Assembly: GCF_900114605.1 (NCBI RefSeq)
Contig: NZ_FOTP01000009.1
Location: 173,472 to 237,471, forward strand
DNA length: 64,000 bases
DNA from: Bradyrhizobium sp. NFR13
Lineage (GTDB): Bacteria; Pseudomonadota; Alphaproteobacteria; Rhizobiales; Xanthobacteraceae
Direction: 5' to 3'
A model generated the notes under the pieces. It did not search any database and was not told the DNA's origin. It saw only the letters and a program-made list of their open reading frames with translations. This document shows positions 10,806-20,277 of this stretch, in pieces; positions within the stretch are counted from its first letter, which is position 1; every line of letters begins with the position of its first letter. Both the position numbers and the translations under genes were made by a program.

Positions 10806-12209
10806 ATGAGACTGCCGCGCGAGATCGGACCCATTCACTTTGTCGGTATCGGCGGCATCGGTATGAGCGGCATCGCCGAGGTGCTGTGCAATCTCGGCTA
10901 CACCGTGCAGGGCTCGGACGCGTCCGAAAGCGCCAACGTCAACCGTCTGCGTGAAAAAGGCATCACCATTCATATCGGCCATAAGGCCGACAACGTGTCC
11001 GGCGCCGATGTGCTCGTGGTCTCCACCGCGATCAAGCGCGACAATCCAGAACTGATGGCTGCGCGCGCGCAACGTATTCCTGTGGTGCGCCGCGCCGAGA
11101 TGCTCGCCGAGCTGATGCGCCTCAAGTCCTGCGTCGCCATCGCCGGCACCCATGGCAAGACCACGACCACGTCGATGGTCGCAGCATTGCTCGATGCCGG
11201 CGAGCTCGATCCCACCGTCATCAATGGCGGCATCATCAATGCCTATGGCACCAATGCGCGACTTGGCGCCGGCGAGTGGATGGTCGTCGAAGCCGACGAG
11301 AGTGACGGCACCTTCCTGAAACTGCCTGCGGATGTCGCGATCGTCACCAATGTCGATCCCGAACATCTCGATCACTTCAAGACCTTCGACGCCGTACAGG
11401 ACGCGTTCCGCCACTTTGTCGAGAACGTGCCATTCTACGGCTTCGCTGTCATGTGCATCGATCACCCCGTGGTACAGAGCATCGTCGGCAAGATCGAGGA
11501 TCGCCGCATCATCACCTACGGGCAGAACCCGCAGGCCGATGCGCGGCTGGTCGATCTGAAACCTGCCAATGGCGGCTCAAGCTTCAAGGTCGCGTTCCGC
11601 GATCGCAAGGCCGGCACCTCGCATGAGATCGACAACCTGTTGCTGCCGATGCCGGGTCGTCACAACGCACTCAATGCCACGGCCGCGATTGCCGTCGCGC
11701 ATGAACTCGGCATGTCCGATGAGGCCATCCGCAAGGCCATCGCGGGCTTCGGCGGCGTCAAGCGTCGCTTCACCAAGACCGGCGAGTGGAACGGCGTCAC
11801 CATCATCGACGACTACGGCCATCACCCCGTGGAGATTTCCGCCGTGCTGCGCGCCGCGCGTGAAAGCACCGCCGGCAAGGTGATCGCCGTGGTGCAGCCG
11901 CATCGCTATACGCGCCTGCAGTCGCTGTTCGAGGAATTCTGCACCTGCTTCAACGACGCCGACACCGTGATCGTTGCCGATGTCTACGCCGCCGGCGAAG
12001 CGCCGATCGAGGGCATCGACCGCGACAATTTCGTGCTCGGCCTGCGCGCCCACGGCCATCGCGAGGTGATCCCGCTGCAGGAGTCGGCTGCGCTTGCGGG
12101 TCTGGTTGCGGGTGTCGCGAAGTCAGGCGACACGGTCGTCTGCCTCGGCGCCGGCAACATCACGCAATGGGCTTATGCATTGCCGGGCGAATTGAAGGCG
12201 CTGGGGTAG
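10806..12209 (+). CDS. murC: UDP-N-acetylmuramate:L-alanine ligase (MurC)
   Basis: Cytoplasmic Mur ligase that adds the first stem-peptide residue. The 467-residue protein starts [20 protein letters not shown], containing the Rossmann-type UDP-MurNAc-binding motif. The ATP loop is [12 protein letters not shown] near residue 114, followed by EADESDGTF, the [10 protein letters not shown] metal-binding segment, and [13 protein letters not shown] 10806 matches the family's N-terminus; the longer in-frame extension back to 10596 overlaps the MFS gene and a repeat. The LysR/MFS cassette separates it from murG, so it needs its own promoter in the repeat-containing leader. Confidence 0.97.
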   Translation: MRLPREIGPIHFVGIGGIGMSGIAEVLCNLGYTVQGSDASESANVNRLREKGITIHIGHKADNVSGADVLVVSTAIKRDNPELMAARAQRIPVVRRAEMLAELMRLKSCVAIAGTHGKTTTTSMVAALLDAGELDPTVINGGIINAYGTNARLGAGEWMVVEADESDGTFLKLPADVAIVTNVDPEHLDHFKTFDAVQDAFRHFVENVPFYGFAVMCIDHPVVQSIVGKIEDRRIITYGQNPQADARLVDLKPANGGSSFKVAFRDRKAGTSHEIDNLLLPMPGRHNALNATAAIAVAHELGMSDEAIRKAIAGFGGVKRRFTKTGEWNGVTIIDDYGHHPVEISAVLRAARESTAGKVIAVVQPHRYTRLQSLFEEFCTCFNDADTVIVADVYAAGEAPIEGIDRDNFVLGLRAHGHREVIPLQESAALAGLVAGVAKSGDTVVCLGAGNITQWAYALPGELKALG

Positions 12210-12249
12210 TTCGATGCGGTACGTCTCTCTTTCCGCGCACACCGCTGTG

Positions 12250-12363
12250 CTCCCTCCCCCCAATGGGGGGAGGGTTGGGGAGAGGGGGCGCCACACGCAC
12301 CGGCGCCCGCGGCGCCCCCTCTCCCGGCGCTTCGCGCCACCCTCTCCCCAATGGGGAGAGGGG
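12250..12363. repeat. Palindromic intergenic repeat, family C (CTCCCC/GGGGAG type)
   Basis: A GC-extreme element in the murC-murB gap. CTCCCCCCAATGGGGGGAG forms one hairpin on the left, CTCTCCCCAATGGGGAGAG forms a matching one on the right, and GGGGGCGCC / GGCGCCCCC pair across the middle. A degraded relative seems to lie near 63492-63552. Function unknown. Confidence 0.75.
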
Positions 12364-12395
12364 ACGTTCCACCTCTTTCCGCGCTATATGCATCC

Positions 12396-13313
12396 ATGAC
12401 CTTCCCCGACATCACCCCCGATCTCACATCCGCGATGCCGGAGCTCCGCGGGCGTCTGCTCGCGAATGAATCCCTCGCGCCGCTGACATGGTTTCGCGTC
12501 GGAGGTCCCGCGCAGGTGCTGTTCACGCCGGCCGATGAGGACGATCTCGCTTACTTCCTGTCGAAGCTGCCCGGCGACATTCCCGTCACCGTCGTCGGCG
12601 TCGGCTCCAATCTCATCGTGCGCGATGGTGGCATTGCAGGCGTCGTCATTCGGCTGAGCCCGCGCGGCTTCGGTGCAACATCGGCTGAAGGCGATATCGT
12701 AAGTGCCGGCACGGCCGCTCTCGACAAGCGCGTGGCGGAGACGGCAGCAGCGGCTGGTGTTGGCGGGCTCGAATTCTATTTCGGCATTCCGGGCTCCATC
12801 GGCGGCGCGCTGCGGATGAATGCCGGCGCCAATGGCGACGAGACCAAGGATGTGCTGATCGAGGCCACAGGCATCGGCCGTGATGGCACGAAGCACGTCT
12901 TCGACAATGCCGGCATGCAATTCGTCTATCGCAATTCCGGCGTTTCACCGTCGATCATTTTCACATCAGCAAAGTTTCGCGGGACGATCACCGATTCCGC
13001 CGCGATCCGCGCGCGGATGGAAGACGTGCAGACGCATCGCGAGACCGCGCAGCCGATCCGCGAAAAGACCGGCGGCTCGACATTCAAGAATCCGCCGGGA
13101 CATTCTGCCTGGAAACTGGTCGATGCCGCAGGCTGCCGCGGCCTGCGCGTCGGCGGCGCGCAGGTGTCGGAGATGCACTGCAATTTCCTGATCAATACCG
13201 GCGATGCCACGGCGAGCGACATCGAAACGCTCGGCGAGACCGTGCGTGCACGCGTGCTGGCGCAGTCGGGCATCGAGCTGCATTGGGAAATCAAACGAAT
13301 CGGAAACGCTTAG
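12396..13313 (+). CDS. murB: UDP-N-acetylenolpyruvoylglucosamine reductase (MurB)
   Basis: FAD- and NADPH-dependent enzyme that reduces enolpyruvyl-UDP-GlcNAc to UDP-MurNAc. The 305-residue protein has the FAD-binding PCMH-type domain ([41 protein letters not shown]) and a C-terminal domain with [20 protein letters not shown], which supplies the catalytic serine region. ATG 12396 gives [10 protein letters not shown]; the longer in-frame start at 12351 falls inside the family C repeat. The next gene on this strand, ddl, is separated by an antisense DUF4239 gene. Confidence 0.95.
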   Translation: MTFPDITPDLTSAMPELRGRLLANESLAPLTWFRVGGPAQVLFTPADEDDLAYFLSKLPGDIPVTVVGVGSNLIVRDGGIAGVVIRLSPRGFGATSAEGDIVSAGTAALDKRVAETAAAAGVGGLEFYFGIPGSIGGALRMNAGANGDETKDVLIEATGIGRDGTKHVFDNAGMQFVYRNSGVSPSIIFTSAKFRGTITDSAAIRARMEDVQTHRETAQPIREKTGGSTFKNPPGHSAWKLVDAAGCRGLRVGGAQVSEMHCNFLINTGDATASDIETLGETVRARVLAQSGIELHWEIKRIGNA

Positions 13314-13315
13314 CA

Positions 13316-13340
13316 GTCATTCCGGGGCGAGCGCAGCGTC
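13316..13340. repeat. Half copy of palindromic repeat family A
   Basis: GTCATTCCGGGGCGAGCGCA right after the murB stop matches the left arm of the family A elements; no right arm follows. It marks the left edge of the inserted antisense gene. A broken element would fit insertion or deletion at this point, but this is inference. Confidence 0.6.
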
Positions 13341-13384
13341 AGCGGGCACACCCCTTGAACGACAGCCTGTTGCATCCGCAAGAA

Positions 13385-14221
13385 TTATTTGCCGGGCGGT
13401 GTCGGCAGCGCGGGCAATGCCGAATTCGGTCCGCTGTCGCTAAGCGTCAGCAATCGTTCCAGCGGCGCCGGCGACACCCGGAATGCACCTTCGAACGGAT
13501 GTTCCTGCAGCGCGATCAGGCCGAGCGCGACAATGGCGCCGCTGCCGAACACCGACAATGCCAGCAGCATCGCGCGCGGTTTTCCGAGATGCACAAGACA
13601 CAATGCGAGCTGCGTGATCAGTCCCAGCAACAGTACCGACGTCCATTTCAGATCGTTGGTGTGATCGGTCGACAGACTCAGCCGGTCGTTGCGCGCGGTG
13701 CCGGCGCGGACGGTTGCAGCCAGCAGAGCGGCATGTACCGTGCTGCTCGCATCGCGCGTGATCGTGGGATCGCTGATCTCGCGCAGCAGGTCGTCATAGG
13801 CTGCGCGCGTGCGCGGCGATCGTTCGCCATTGAGCATCGCCGGCCACTCTTCGTTCACTTCCGATGTGATGAAAGCCTTCAGCGCGATTCGGATTGCGGC
13901 CATGTCGGATGCCGATGCCACGCTCAACGCGTGGACGTTGCGGAGTTCGCCGGCTTCGGTTTGCACGGCACGCACCGCCTGGCGGTTGCGGTCGCCGACA
14001 TCGTTGGCGAGAAAGCCGGTCAACAGGCCGAACAGGATCGCCACCGACGAGAAGAACGGCGCGACGACGCCGTCGAACGGTTTCAGTCGCCTCGCCAGCC
14101 AGGGCATCGAGGTCAGTCCCACAAGCACCACCGCTGCCCCGTAATACAGCAGCGCCAATGTCGCGAAGGTGCCGAAAGTGTTCAGTTCGAGCCAGGCTCT
14201 GATCATCCAAGGTCTATCCAT
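13385..14221 (-). CDS. DUF4239 (bestrophin-like domain) membrane protein
   Basis: A 278-residue protein with two hydrophobic segments near the N-terminus (TFATLALLYYGAAVVLVG and a second after FDGVVAPFFSSVAILFG), a long soluble stretch with FLANDVGDRNRQAVRAVQTE, and two more hydrophobic segments near the C-terminus (LLLGLITQLALCLVHLG and MLLALSVFGSGAIVALGL). This 2+2 layout with the conserved acidic/arginine segment fits the DUF4239 family; the biochemical role is not established. It is antisense to the surrounding dcw genes and splits murB from ddl. The start is uncertain: ATG 14221 or ATG 14206, neither with a strong ribosome site. Confidence 0.8.
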   Translation of the reverse strand: MDRPWMIRAWLELNTFGTFATLALLYYGAAVVLVGLTSMPWLARRLKPFDGVVAPFFSSVAILFGLLTGFLANDVGDRNRQAVRAVQTEAGELRNVHALSVASASDMAAIRIALKAFITSEVNEEWPAMLNGERSPRTRAAYDDLLREISDPTITRDASSTVHAALLAATVRAGTARNDRLSLSTDHTNDLKWTSVLLLGLITQLALCLVHLGKPRAMLLALSVFGSGAIVALGLIALQEHPFEGAFRVSPAPLERLLTLSDSGPNSALPALPTPPGK

Positions 14222-14340
14222 CGAATCGCAGGGCGGGCTCGCGCAACGGCCCCTGACAGGGCATTATATGACTCGTATGACGTGATGCTATTGCCTTGTC
14301 GGCAGCGGTGCGATTCGCGGATGGGTTCGGAGACGACACG

Positions 14341-15351
14341 ATGACAGAGCAGGCGAGACCTCAGCGGATCACCATCATGTTCGGTGGCCTGAACAAGGAG
14401 CGTCTGGTGTCGGTGGCCTCCGCACAGGCGCTGCATAGCGCGCTGCCCGATGCGGATCTGTGGTTCTGGGATGCCGATGACCGTGTCTACGAGACGTTGG
14501 GCACGGTGCTGCTCGCGCATGCGCGGCCTTTCGAGGATCCTTTCAAGCCCGGCGGCAAGAGCATCGGTGTGCTGACGCAGGCGCTCGACAAGGCCCAGGC
14601 CGAGAACCGTGTGCTGGTACTCGGCATGCATGGCGGCGCTGCAGAGAATGGTGAGCTGCAGGTGATGTGCGAGTTGCGCGGCATTGCGTTCACAGGTTCC
14701 GGCTCGGCATCATCCAATCTGTCATTCGACAAGGTCGGCGCAAAGCGTTTCGCAGCACTCGCAGGCGTGCCCATCGCTGCGGGCGTTGCATTGAATGACA
14801 TGGAAGCGGCTCTTGCCGAATACGGCAAGCTGATCGCCAAGCCCGCGCGCGACGGATCGAGCTACGGCCTGATATTCGTCAATGCGAAGCAGGATCTCGT
14901 CGCCGTCCGCAATGCTGCGAAAACCGAGGACTATGTCATCGAGCCCTTCGTCGCCGGGGTCGAGGCGACCTGCGCCGTGCTCGAGCTGGCCGATGGCTCG
15001 CTGATCGCATTGCCGCCGATCGAGATCATCCCGGCCGATGGCGGTTTCGATTACGAAGCGAAGTATCTCGCCAAATCGACGCAGGAGATCTGCCCGGGGC
15101 GTTTCACGCCGGAGGTTGCAGCGGCGATCATGGACTTTGCGGTCAAGGCGCATCGCGCAATGTCGTGCCGCGGCTATTCGCGGTCGGACTTCATCGTGTC
15201 GGCCAAAGGCCCAGTCTATCTGGAGACCAATACGCTCCCGGGTCTGACCAAGGCCTCGCTCTATCCCAAGGCGCTGAACGCGCAGGGGATCTCGTTCGTG
15301 GATTTTCTGAACGGTCAGATCGATCTGGCGGTGAAGCGGGCAGGCGGCTGA
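14341..15351 (+). CDS. ddl: D-alanine:D-alanine ligase (Ddl), divergent ATP-grasp form
   Basis: Makes the D-Ala-D-Ala dipeptide used by MurF. The 336-residue protein shows the main landmarks in altered form: FGGLNKERLVSVASAQ where a GG-x-S-x-E-R-E-V-S loop is usual (glutamate kept), HGGAAENGELQ in place of HGxxGEDGxxQ, GSSYGL for the serine loop, FDYEAKYLAKSTQEICPGRF for the omega loop, SRSDF, and LETNTLPGLTKASLYPKAL for the metal-binding end. All catalytic residues I can place are present. ATG 14341 follows GGAG at 14329-14332; an upstream TTG at 14296 is less likely. Its place before ftsQ supports the Ddl role. Confidence 0.92.
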   Translation: MTEQARPQRITIMFGGLNKERLVSVASAQALHSALPDADLWFWDADDRVYETLGTVLLAHARPFEDPFKPGGKSIGVLTQALDKAQAENRVLVLGMHGGAAENGELQVMCELRGIAFTGSGSASSNLSFDKVGAKRFAALAGVPIAAGVALNDMEAALAEYGKLIAKPARDGSSYGLIFVNAKQDLVAVRNAAKTEDYVIEPFVAGVEATCAVLELADGSLIALPPIEIIPADGGFDYEAKYLAKSTQEICPGRFTPEVAAAIMDFAVKAHRAMSCRGYSRSDFIVSAKGPVYLETNTLPGLTKASLYPKALNAQGISFVDFLNGQIDLAVKRAGG

Positions 15352-15714
15352 TCGCCTGCGCCACCTGATCACCCGCGTTAATTCCGGCAACCCGGCGATG
15401 CCGGTCACAAAGGCGCCGCAGTTCCCTCGGGCACGTCAGCCACACCTCGGCTAAAGTCTTCCACAGCCGCATCAAATCGCGCTCTGCGTCCATCCCCTTT
15501 ACACTTTGTTTACCAGGAAGGCCGAAGGTTAACGCTGGCGGCGCGTGTTGCGCTTGGCTGCCGAGGCGTGAGCTTTGCGGGGATTCCGTGACGACGCGTA
15601 TCGATGGAAAACCGGTCTTTTTCAAAGGCTTGAATCCATTCCGGCAGGACCGAGACGTCACTTGCGCCTTAAGTCCCGCGCCAATGCGGACGTAACCTGT
15701 GACGAGCTCGTGGT
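15352..15714. other. 363-base gap between ddl and ftsQ
   Basis: No supported gene. A small hairpin (CCGGC/GCCGG) lies near 15385-15405. An AT-richer island at about 15495-15535, with TTTACACTTTGTTTACC and later GGTTAACG, precedes ftsQ and is the most likely place for an ftsQAZ promoter. I could not find a well-matched -35/-10 pair. Confidence 0.5.
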
Positions 15715-16734
15715 ATGGATGGTGGAGGACGCCTCTCTCGGTCGGTGCGACCCTTGTCGGCACGATCCTTGGGGCCCCAAGCTGATCTGAAGATGGCTGC
15801 CCTTGGGGCAGGCATTCTGCTGCGTGAGCAGCTGAGCCCGCTCGCCCGCTTCTGGGCCCGTTTCCGTGCTGCCAAGCCTGCCGTTCGCGAACAGAGCACC
15901 AACCGCTTCATCGCAATGCTCGAGCGTCATGTGCCGCGCCGCGTCGGCATTGCCGCAACCGTGCTGATGCTGGCCGGCAGTGTTGCGTTCGGCGTAGTCA
16001 AGGGCGGCCATGTCGATGAAGTCGTCGCCGCTTTCCAGGATACGCGCAATGCTGCGGCCAATGCCGCGGGCTTTCGCATCGCCTCTGTCATTCTCAACGG
16101 CCGCAAGCAGCTGACCCAGGACGAGATCCTGGCCATCGGCGGCGTCAATGGTCGCTCGTCGCTGTTTTTCCTCGATGCTGCGGTTGTCCGCGACAAGCTC
16201 AAGGCCAATCCGTGGATCGCTGACGCCAATGTGCTGAAGCTGTATCCGGATCGCCTGCAGATCGATGTCACCGAGCGCACGGCCTTTGCGCTGTGGCAGG
16301 AGGACGGTCGTCTCTCGGTGATCTCCGATGACGGCGCCGTTCTCGAAAACTACGTGTCGCGCCGCTTCATGTCGCTGCCGCTGGTGGTGGGCAAGGGCGC
16401 AGACAGCCGCGCCAAGGATTTCCTGGCGCTGCTCGATCGCTACCCGCAGGTCCGCTCGGTCACCAAGGCCGCGATCTTCGTCGGCGAGCGCCGCTGGAAT
16501 CTCCGCCTGAAGGATGGCCTCGACATTCGCCTCCCGGAAAACGACGTCGGCAATGCGCTGGCCATGCTGAGCAAGCTCGACAAGGAAGATCGCCTGTTCT
16601 CGCGCGACATCGTCGCCATCGACATGAGGCTGTCGGATCGGCTGACCGTGCGGCTGTCGGAAGACGCTGCGAAGGCGCGCGAAGATCTGTTCAAGGCACA
16701 AGACAAGTCCAAGAAGAAGGCTGGCGCGGCATGA
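15715..16734 (+). CDS. ftsQ: Cell division protein FtsQ
   Basis: Bitopic inner-membrane protein that links early and late division proteins. The 339-residue protein has a ~90-residue cytoplasmic N-terminus, a transmembrane segment (GIAATVLMLAGSVAFGVV), a POTRA domain (GFRIASVILNGRKQLTQDEI through NPWIADANVLKLYPDRLQ) and the FtsQ beta domain (ERTAFALWQEDGRLSVISDD through LPENDVGNALAMLSKLDK). A lysine-rich tail ends in the ftsA overlap. ATG 15715 is the first in-frame start; the N-terminus is poorly conserved in this family, so the exact start is less certain. Confidence 0.93.
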   Translation: MDGGGRLSRSVRPLSARSLGPQADLKMAALGAGILLREQLSPLARFWARFRAAKPAVREQSTNRFIAMLERHVPRRVGIAATVLMLAGSVAFGVVKGGHVDEVVAAFQDTRNAAANAAGFRIASVILNGRKQLTQDEILAIGGVNGRSSLFFLDAAVVRDKLKANPWIADANVLKLYPDRLQIDVTERTAFALWQEDGRLSVISDDGAVLENYVSRRFMSLPLVVGKGADSRAKDFLALLDRYPQVRSVTKAAIFVGERRWNLRLKDGLDIRLPENDVGNALAMLSKLDKEDRLFSRDIVAIDMRLSDRLTVRLSEDAAKAREDLFKAQDKSKKKAGAA

Positions 16735-18056
16735 CCGGTCTCGATCGCAACCAGGCGCCGAAGACGCGTCAGATGGCGGCCAACCGCACCGCGTTGGTGG
16801 CGTCGCTGGACGTCGGCACCAGCAAGATCGCCTGCATGATCGCGCGTCTGCGCCCATCCGCGCCGAACGAAGCCCTGCGCGGCCGCAGCCATGCGGTTGA
16901 GCTGATCGGCTACAGCCAGATCCAGTCGCGCGGCGTGAAGTCGGGTGCGATCGTCGATATGGGCGAGGCCGAGCAGGCCGTCCGTCAGGCAGTGGCGCTG
17001 GCCGAGCGTATGGCCAAGGTGCGCGTCGAATCCGTGCTGCTGTCGGTGTCGGCCGGTCGTCTGCAGGGCCAACTGATTGAAGCGTCAGCCGATATCAAGG
17101 GCGGCGCCGTCGCAGCCTCCGATATCGCACGTGTCACCTCGACGGGCATGCGCCACGCGACGCCGCCGGGCCGTACGGTGCTCCATGCATTGCCGGTCGG
17201 CTATTCGCTCGATGGCGTGAAGGGCATTCGCGATCCCAAGGGCATGGTCGCCTCGCAATTCGGCGTCGATATGAATGTCGTCACTGCGGACGCGACGGTC
17301 GCACGTAACCTGATGCTGGTCGTCGAGCGCTGCCATCTCAATGTCGAAGCCATGGCTGCGGCACCTTATGTCGCAGGTCTCTCTGTTCTCACCGATGACG
17401 AGACCGATCTCGGCGCTGCCGTCGTCGAGATGGGCGCAGGTACGACAACGATCGCGACCTATTCCGGCGGACGCTTCGTGCATGCTTCGGGATTTGCCGT
17501 CGGCGGGCAACATATCACCATGGATCTTGCGCGCGGACTCGGTGCTTGCATCGCGGATGCCGAGCGAATCAAGACGTTATATGGCACGGTGCTGACGGGT
17601 GGCTCCGATGCGCGCGAACTGATGAACGTGCCGACGGCTGGTGATAACGATCGCGATTTTCCGCAGGTCGTATCCCGCGCCACGATAGCGAACATCGTGC
17701 GTCAGCGTGCCGAGGAGATTTTTGAGATGGTCAGGGACCGGCTGGCGGATTCGCCCTTCGCTGCAGAACCGCGCGCACGCGTGGTGCTGTCAGGCGGCGC
17801 GTCACAGCTCACGGGCCTTGCCGAACTCGGCAGCCAGATTCTCGGACGGTCCGTTCGCATTGCACGACCACTCGGCTTCGGCCGGCTGCCCAACGAAGCC
17901 AAGAGTGCTTCGTTCGCGGTGCCGTCGGGCCTCCTGGTCTATCCGCAATTCGCTCATCTTGAACATGTCGAACCGCGGCATACGCGGCAGCTCAAGACAG
18001 GGACCAGTGACGGTTATTTCGGAAAGGTCGGACGATGGCTTCGAGAGGGCTTCTGA
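16731..18056 (+). CDS. ftsA: Cell division protein FtsA (actin-like Z-ring anchor)
   Basis: Actin-fold ATPase that tethers FtsZ filaments to the membrane. The 441-residue protein carries the phosphate-1 motif SLDVGTSKIACMIARL near residue 23, the phosphate-2/SHS2-like region (VEMGAGTTTIATYSGG), the adenosine motif (VVLSGGASQLTGLAEL) and a C-terminal amphipathic end (SDGYFGKVGRWLREGF) matching the membrane-targeting helix. Its ATG overlaps the ftsQ stop by four bases and ftsZ begins 98 bases later. All features are standard. Confidence 0.96.
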   Translation: MTGLDRNQAPKTRQMAANRTALVASLDVGTSKIACMIARLRPSAPNEALRGRSHAVELIGYSQIQSRGVKSGAIVDMGEAEQAVRQAVALAERMAKVRVESVLLSVSAGRLQGQLIEASADIKGGAVAASDIARVTSTGMRHATPPGRTVLHALPVGYSLDGVKGIRDPKGMVASQFGVDMNVVTADATVARNLMLVVERCHLNVEAMAAAPYVAGLSVLTDDETDLGAAVVEMGAGTTTIATYSGGRFVHASGFAVGGQHITMDLARGLGACIADAERIKTLYGTVLTGGSDARELMNVPTAGDNDRDFPQVVSRATIANIVRQRAEEIFEMVRDRLADSPFAAEPRARVVLSGGASQLTGLAELGSQILGRSVRIARPLGFGRLPNEAKSASFAVPSGLLVYPQFAHLEHVEPRHTRQLKTGTSDGYFGKVGRWLREGF

Positions 18057-18154
18057 TGAAATTTTTCCGGCCAATGCTTTTTCCATCTCCGACGCCATCG
18101 GCTTCCAGCCGCCGGCATGACCAGACAACGCGCGCGTAATCGAGAGGCAACCTC

Positions 18155-19933
18155 ATGACCATCAATCTCAACGTTCCTGATATCAGCGAGCTGAAGCCCC
18201 GCATTACCGTGTTCGGTGTCGGTGGCGCTGGCGGCAACGCCGTCAACAACATGATCACCGCCGGTCTGCAGGGCGTCGATTTCGTCGTCGCCAACACCGA
18301 CGCGCAGGCCCTGACCATGTCGAAGGCCCAGCGCATCGTGCAGATGGGCACGCAGGTCACCCAGGGCCTCGGCGCCGGTTCGCAGCCGGATGTCGGCGCG
18401 GCCGCAGCCCAGGAAGTGATCGACGAAATCCGTGATCACCTCACGGGCGCCAATATGGTGTTCGTCACCGCCGGCATGGGCGGCGGCACCGGCACCGGTG
18501 CAGCACCCGTCATCGCCAAGACCGCGCGCGACATGGGCATCCTCACCGTCGGCGTGATCACCAAGCCGTTCCACTTCGAAGGCCAGCGCCGCATGCGCAC
18601 GGCCGAAACCGGCATCGCCGAGCTGCACAAGGTGGTCGACACCCTCCTGATCATCCCGAACCAGAACCTGTTCCGGGTTGCCAACGAGAAGACCACCTTC
18701 GCCGACGCCTTCGCGATGGCCGACCAGGTTCTCTATTCGGGCGTTGCCTGCATCACCGACCTGATGGTCAAGGAAGGCCTCATCAACCTCGACTTCGCCG
18801 ACGTGCGCGCAGTCATGAAGGAGATGGGCAAGGCGATGATGGGCACCGGCGAAGCCACCGGTGAGAAGCGCGCGCTGACCGCAGCGGAAGCTGCGATCGC
18901 CAACCCTCTGATCGACGATAGCTCGATGAAGGGCGCCCGCGGCCTGCTGATCTCGATCACCGGCGGCAAGGACCTGACCCTGTTCGAAGTCGACGAAGCC
19001 GCGACCCGTATCCGCGAGGAAGTCGATGCCGACGCCAACATCATTGTCGGCGCCACCTTCGACGAGAGCCTCGATGGTGTGATCCGCGTGTCGGTCGTCG
19101 CCACCGGCATCGAGCAGGCTGCACTGGCCCGCAACTCCTCGGCTCCGGTCACCACCGTGACCTCGGCCGTGGCAGCTCCCGCTGGCAACGGCGCGCCGGA
19201 TGCACGCCTGGCCGATCTGACCGCACGTCTCCGCGCTGACAACCAGCGTCTCGCTGCCGCAGCGGCTGCCAAGTCTGCCGGCGCTCCGGCGCCCGCTGCC
19301 GCGCCCCGCGCGCCGGCGACCAACCATGAGCGTGCCGCGCTCGCCGCCATCGCGGCTGCTGTGGCTCCGGAAGCCGCTGCTCCGGCCGCACCGCAGCAAT
19401 ATGGCGATGTGACCGTGCGTCCGATCGCGCAGAAGCCGTCGCTGTTCCCGGAAGCGCCGCGCCAGGAAGCCCCGGTCGAGGCGCCGCTTCCCGAGCAGTT
19501 CATTCCGCCGTCGGCTGAACGCGCCCCGATGCGCGCTCCGCGGATGCCGAAATTCGAGGAACTGCCGATGCCGGCCCAGAACGAGATCCGTCAGGCGCGT
19601 GGCGAATCGGATGAGGAACCGCAGAAGCAGCGCTTGTCGCTGTTGCAGCGTCTGGCCAATGTCGGTCTCGGCCGCCGCGACGAGGAAACGGAAGCCCCGG
19701 TCTCCGGTCGCCCGTCGGCCCCGCCGATGGCTCCGATGCCGCCGCTGCCCGAGCGTAAGCCACAGCGCAGCGTCGCTCAGCAGATGGGCAACGAGCCTCC
19801 GGTGTCCGAATACGCCCGCCGTCCGGCGCCGCAGGGTCTTGATTCCCACGGCCGTCCGGCACCTGTTGCGCCGGCGCCACAGGGCGATGATCATTTGGAT
19901 ATCCCGGCCTTCCTGCGCCGCCAGACGAGCTGA
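18155..19933 (+). CDS. ftsZ: Cell division GTPase FtsZ, long-linker form
   Basis: Tubulin-like GTPase forming the Z ring. The first ~320 residues of the 592-residue protein are the polymerising core: [15 protein letters not shown], the tubulin signature [10 protein letters not shown] near residue 109, and the T7 loop [12 protein letters not shown] linker of about 250 residues rich in alanine and proline follows, then the conserved C-terminal peptide [11 protein letters not shown] that contacts partners such as FtsA. The E. coli protein is 383 residues; long linkers are usual in Rhizobiales. A clear ribosome site (GAGAGG) precedes ATG 18155 and a strong terminator follows. Confidence 0.97.
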   Translation: MTINLNVPDISELKPRITVFGVGGAGGNAVNNMITAGLQGVDFVVANTDAQALTMSKAQRIVQMGTQVTQGLGAGSQPDVGAAAAQEVIDEIRDHLTGANMVFVTAGMGGGTGTGAAPVIAKTARDMGILTVGVITKPFHFEGQRRMRTAETGIAELHKVVDTLLIIPNQNLFRVANEKTTFADAFAMADQVLYSGVACITDLMVKEGLINLDFADVRAVMKEMGKAMMGTGEATGEKRALTAAEAAIANPLIDDSSMKGARGLLISITGGKDLTLFEVDEAATRIREEVDADANIIVGATFDESLDGVIRVSVVATGIEQAALARNSSAPVTTVTSAVAAPAGNGAPDARLADLTARLRADNQRLAAAAAAKSAGAPAPAAAPRAPATNHERAALAAIAAAVAPEAAAPAAPQQYGDVTVRPIAQKPSLFPEAPRQEAPVEAPLPEQFIPPSAERAPMRAPRMPKFEELPMPAQNEIRQARGESDEEPQKQRLSLLQRLANVGLGRRDEETEAPVSGRPSAPPMAPMPPLPERKPQRSVAQQMGNEPPVSEYARRPAPQGLDSHGRPAPVAPAPQGDDHLDIPAFLRRQTS

Positions 19934-20277
19934 TCGATTGTAACAATCGTGATGGTTGAGAAAGCCCCGGTCGTCAGGCCGGGGCTTTTTTGTAGGCATG
20001 GCGCAAAAGCCGCCAAGCGGCATTAACCTATTGATAGTAATTTATTAATTTAAGCGTGCGTCACTGTTTGGATGGCGCGGCGGTGCGCTGGCCGCCAGAA
20101 ACCTTGGTTAACCCCCGGCCAGAATGCGGCAGAGATAGGGTAACAATCGGTTAGAAAGCGTGAGTTGGCGCACTTTGTGGCAAGGGTTAATGTGACTGCG
20201 ACTCGGGGACTTGGAAGGCCGTGAGGTCGATCAAGAGGGTCCCTCTCATGATGAGAGGCTACTTGGGTGGGTACCAT
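19934..20277. other. 344-base gap between ftsZ and lpxC
   Basis: Holds the ftsZ terminator, then an AT-rich stretch at about 20020-20055 (TTAACCTATTGATAGTAATT and following) unlike the local GC-rich background, and TTAACC half-sites near 20024 and 20107. These half-sites resemble those of the cell-cycle regulator CtrA, but the required TTAA-N7-TTAA spacing is not seen. The lpxC promoter most likely lies here. Confidence 0.5.
19961..19992 (+). terminator. Rho-independent terminator after ftsZ
   Basis: AAGCCCCGG and CCGGGGCTT form a 9-base stem around TCGTCAGG-type loop sequence, followed by a run of six T. It ends the dcw cluster 28 bases after the ftsZ stop. Confidence 0.92.

Noticed and set aside
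18014..20023. 669-codon open frame on the minus strand opposite ftsZ
   Set aside because: It mirrors ftsZ, whose motifs are certain, and has a low-complexity composition rich in Arg, Gly, His and Asp. No conserved domain is visible.
20020..20200. CtrA-controlled promoter of lpxC
   Set aside because: TTAACC half-sites are present, but none forms the TTAA-N7-TTAA spacing of a full CtrA site.
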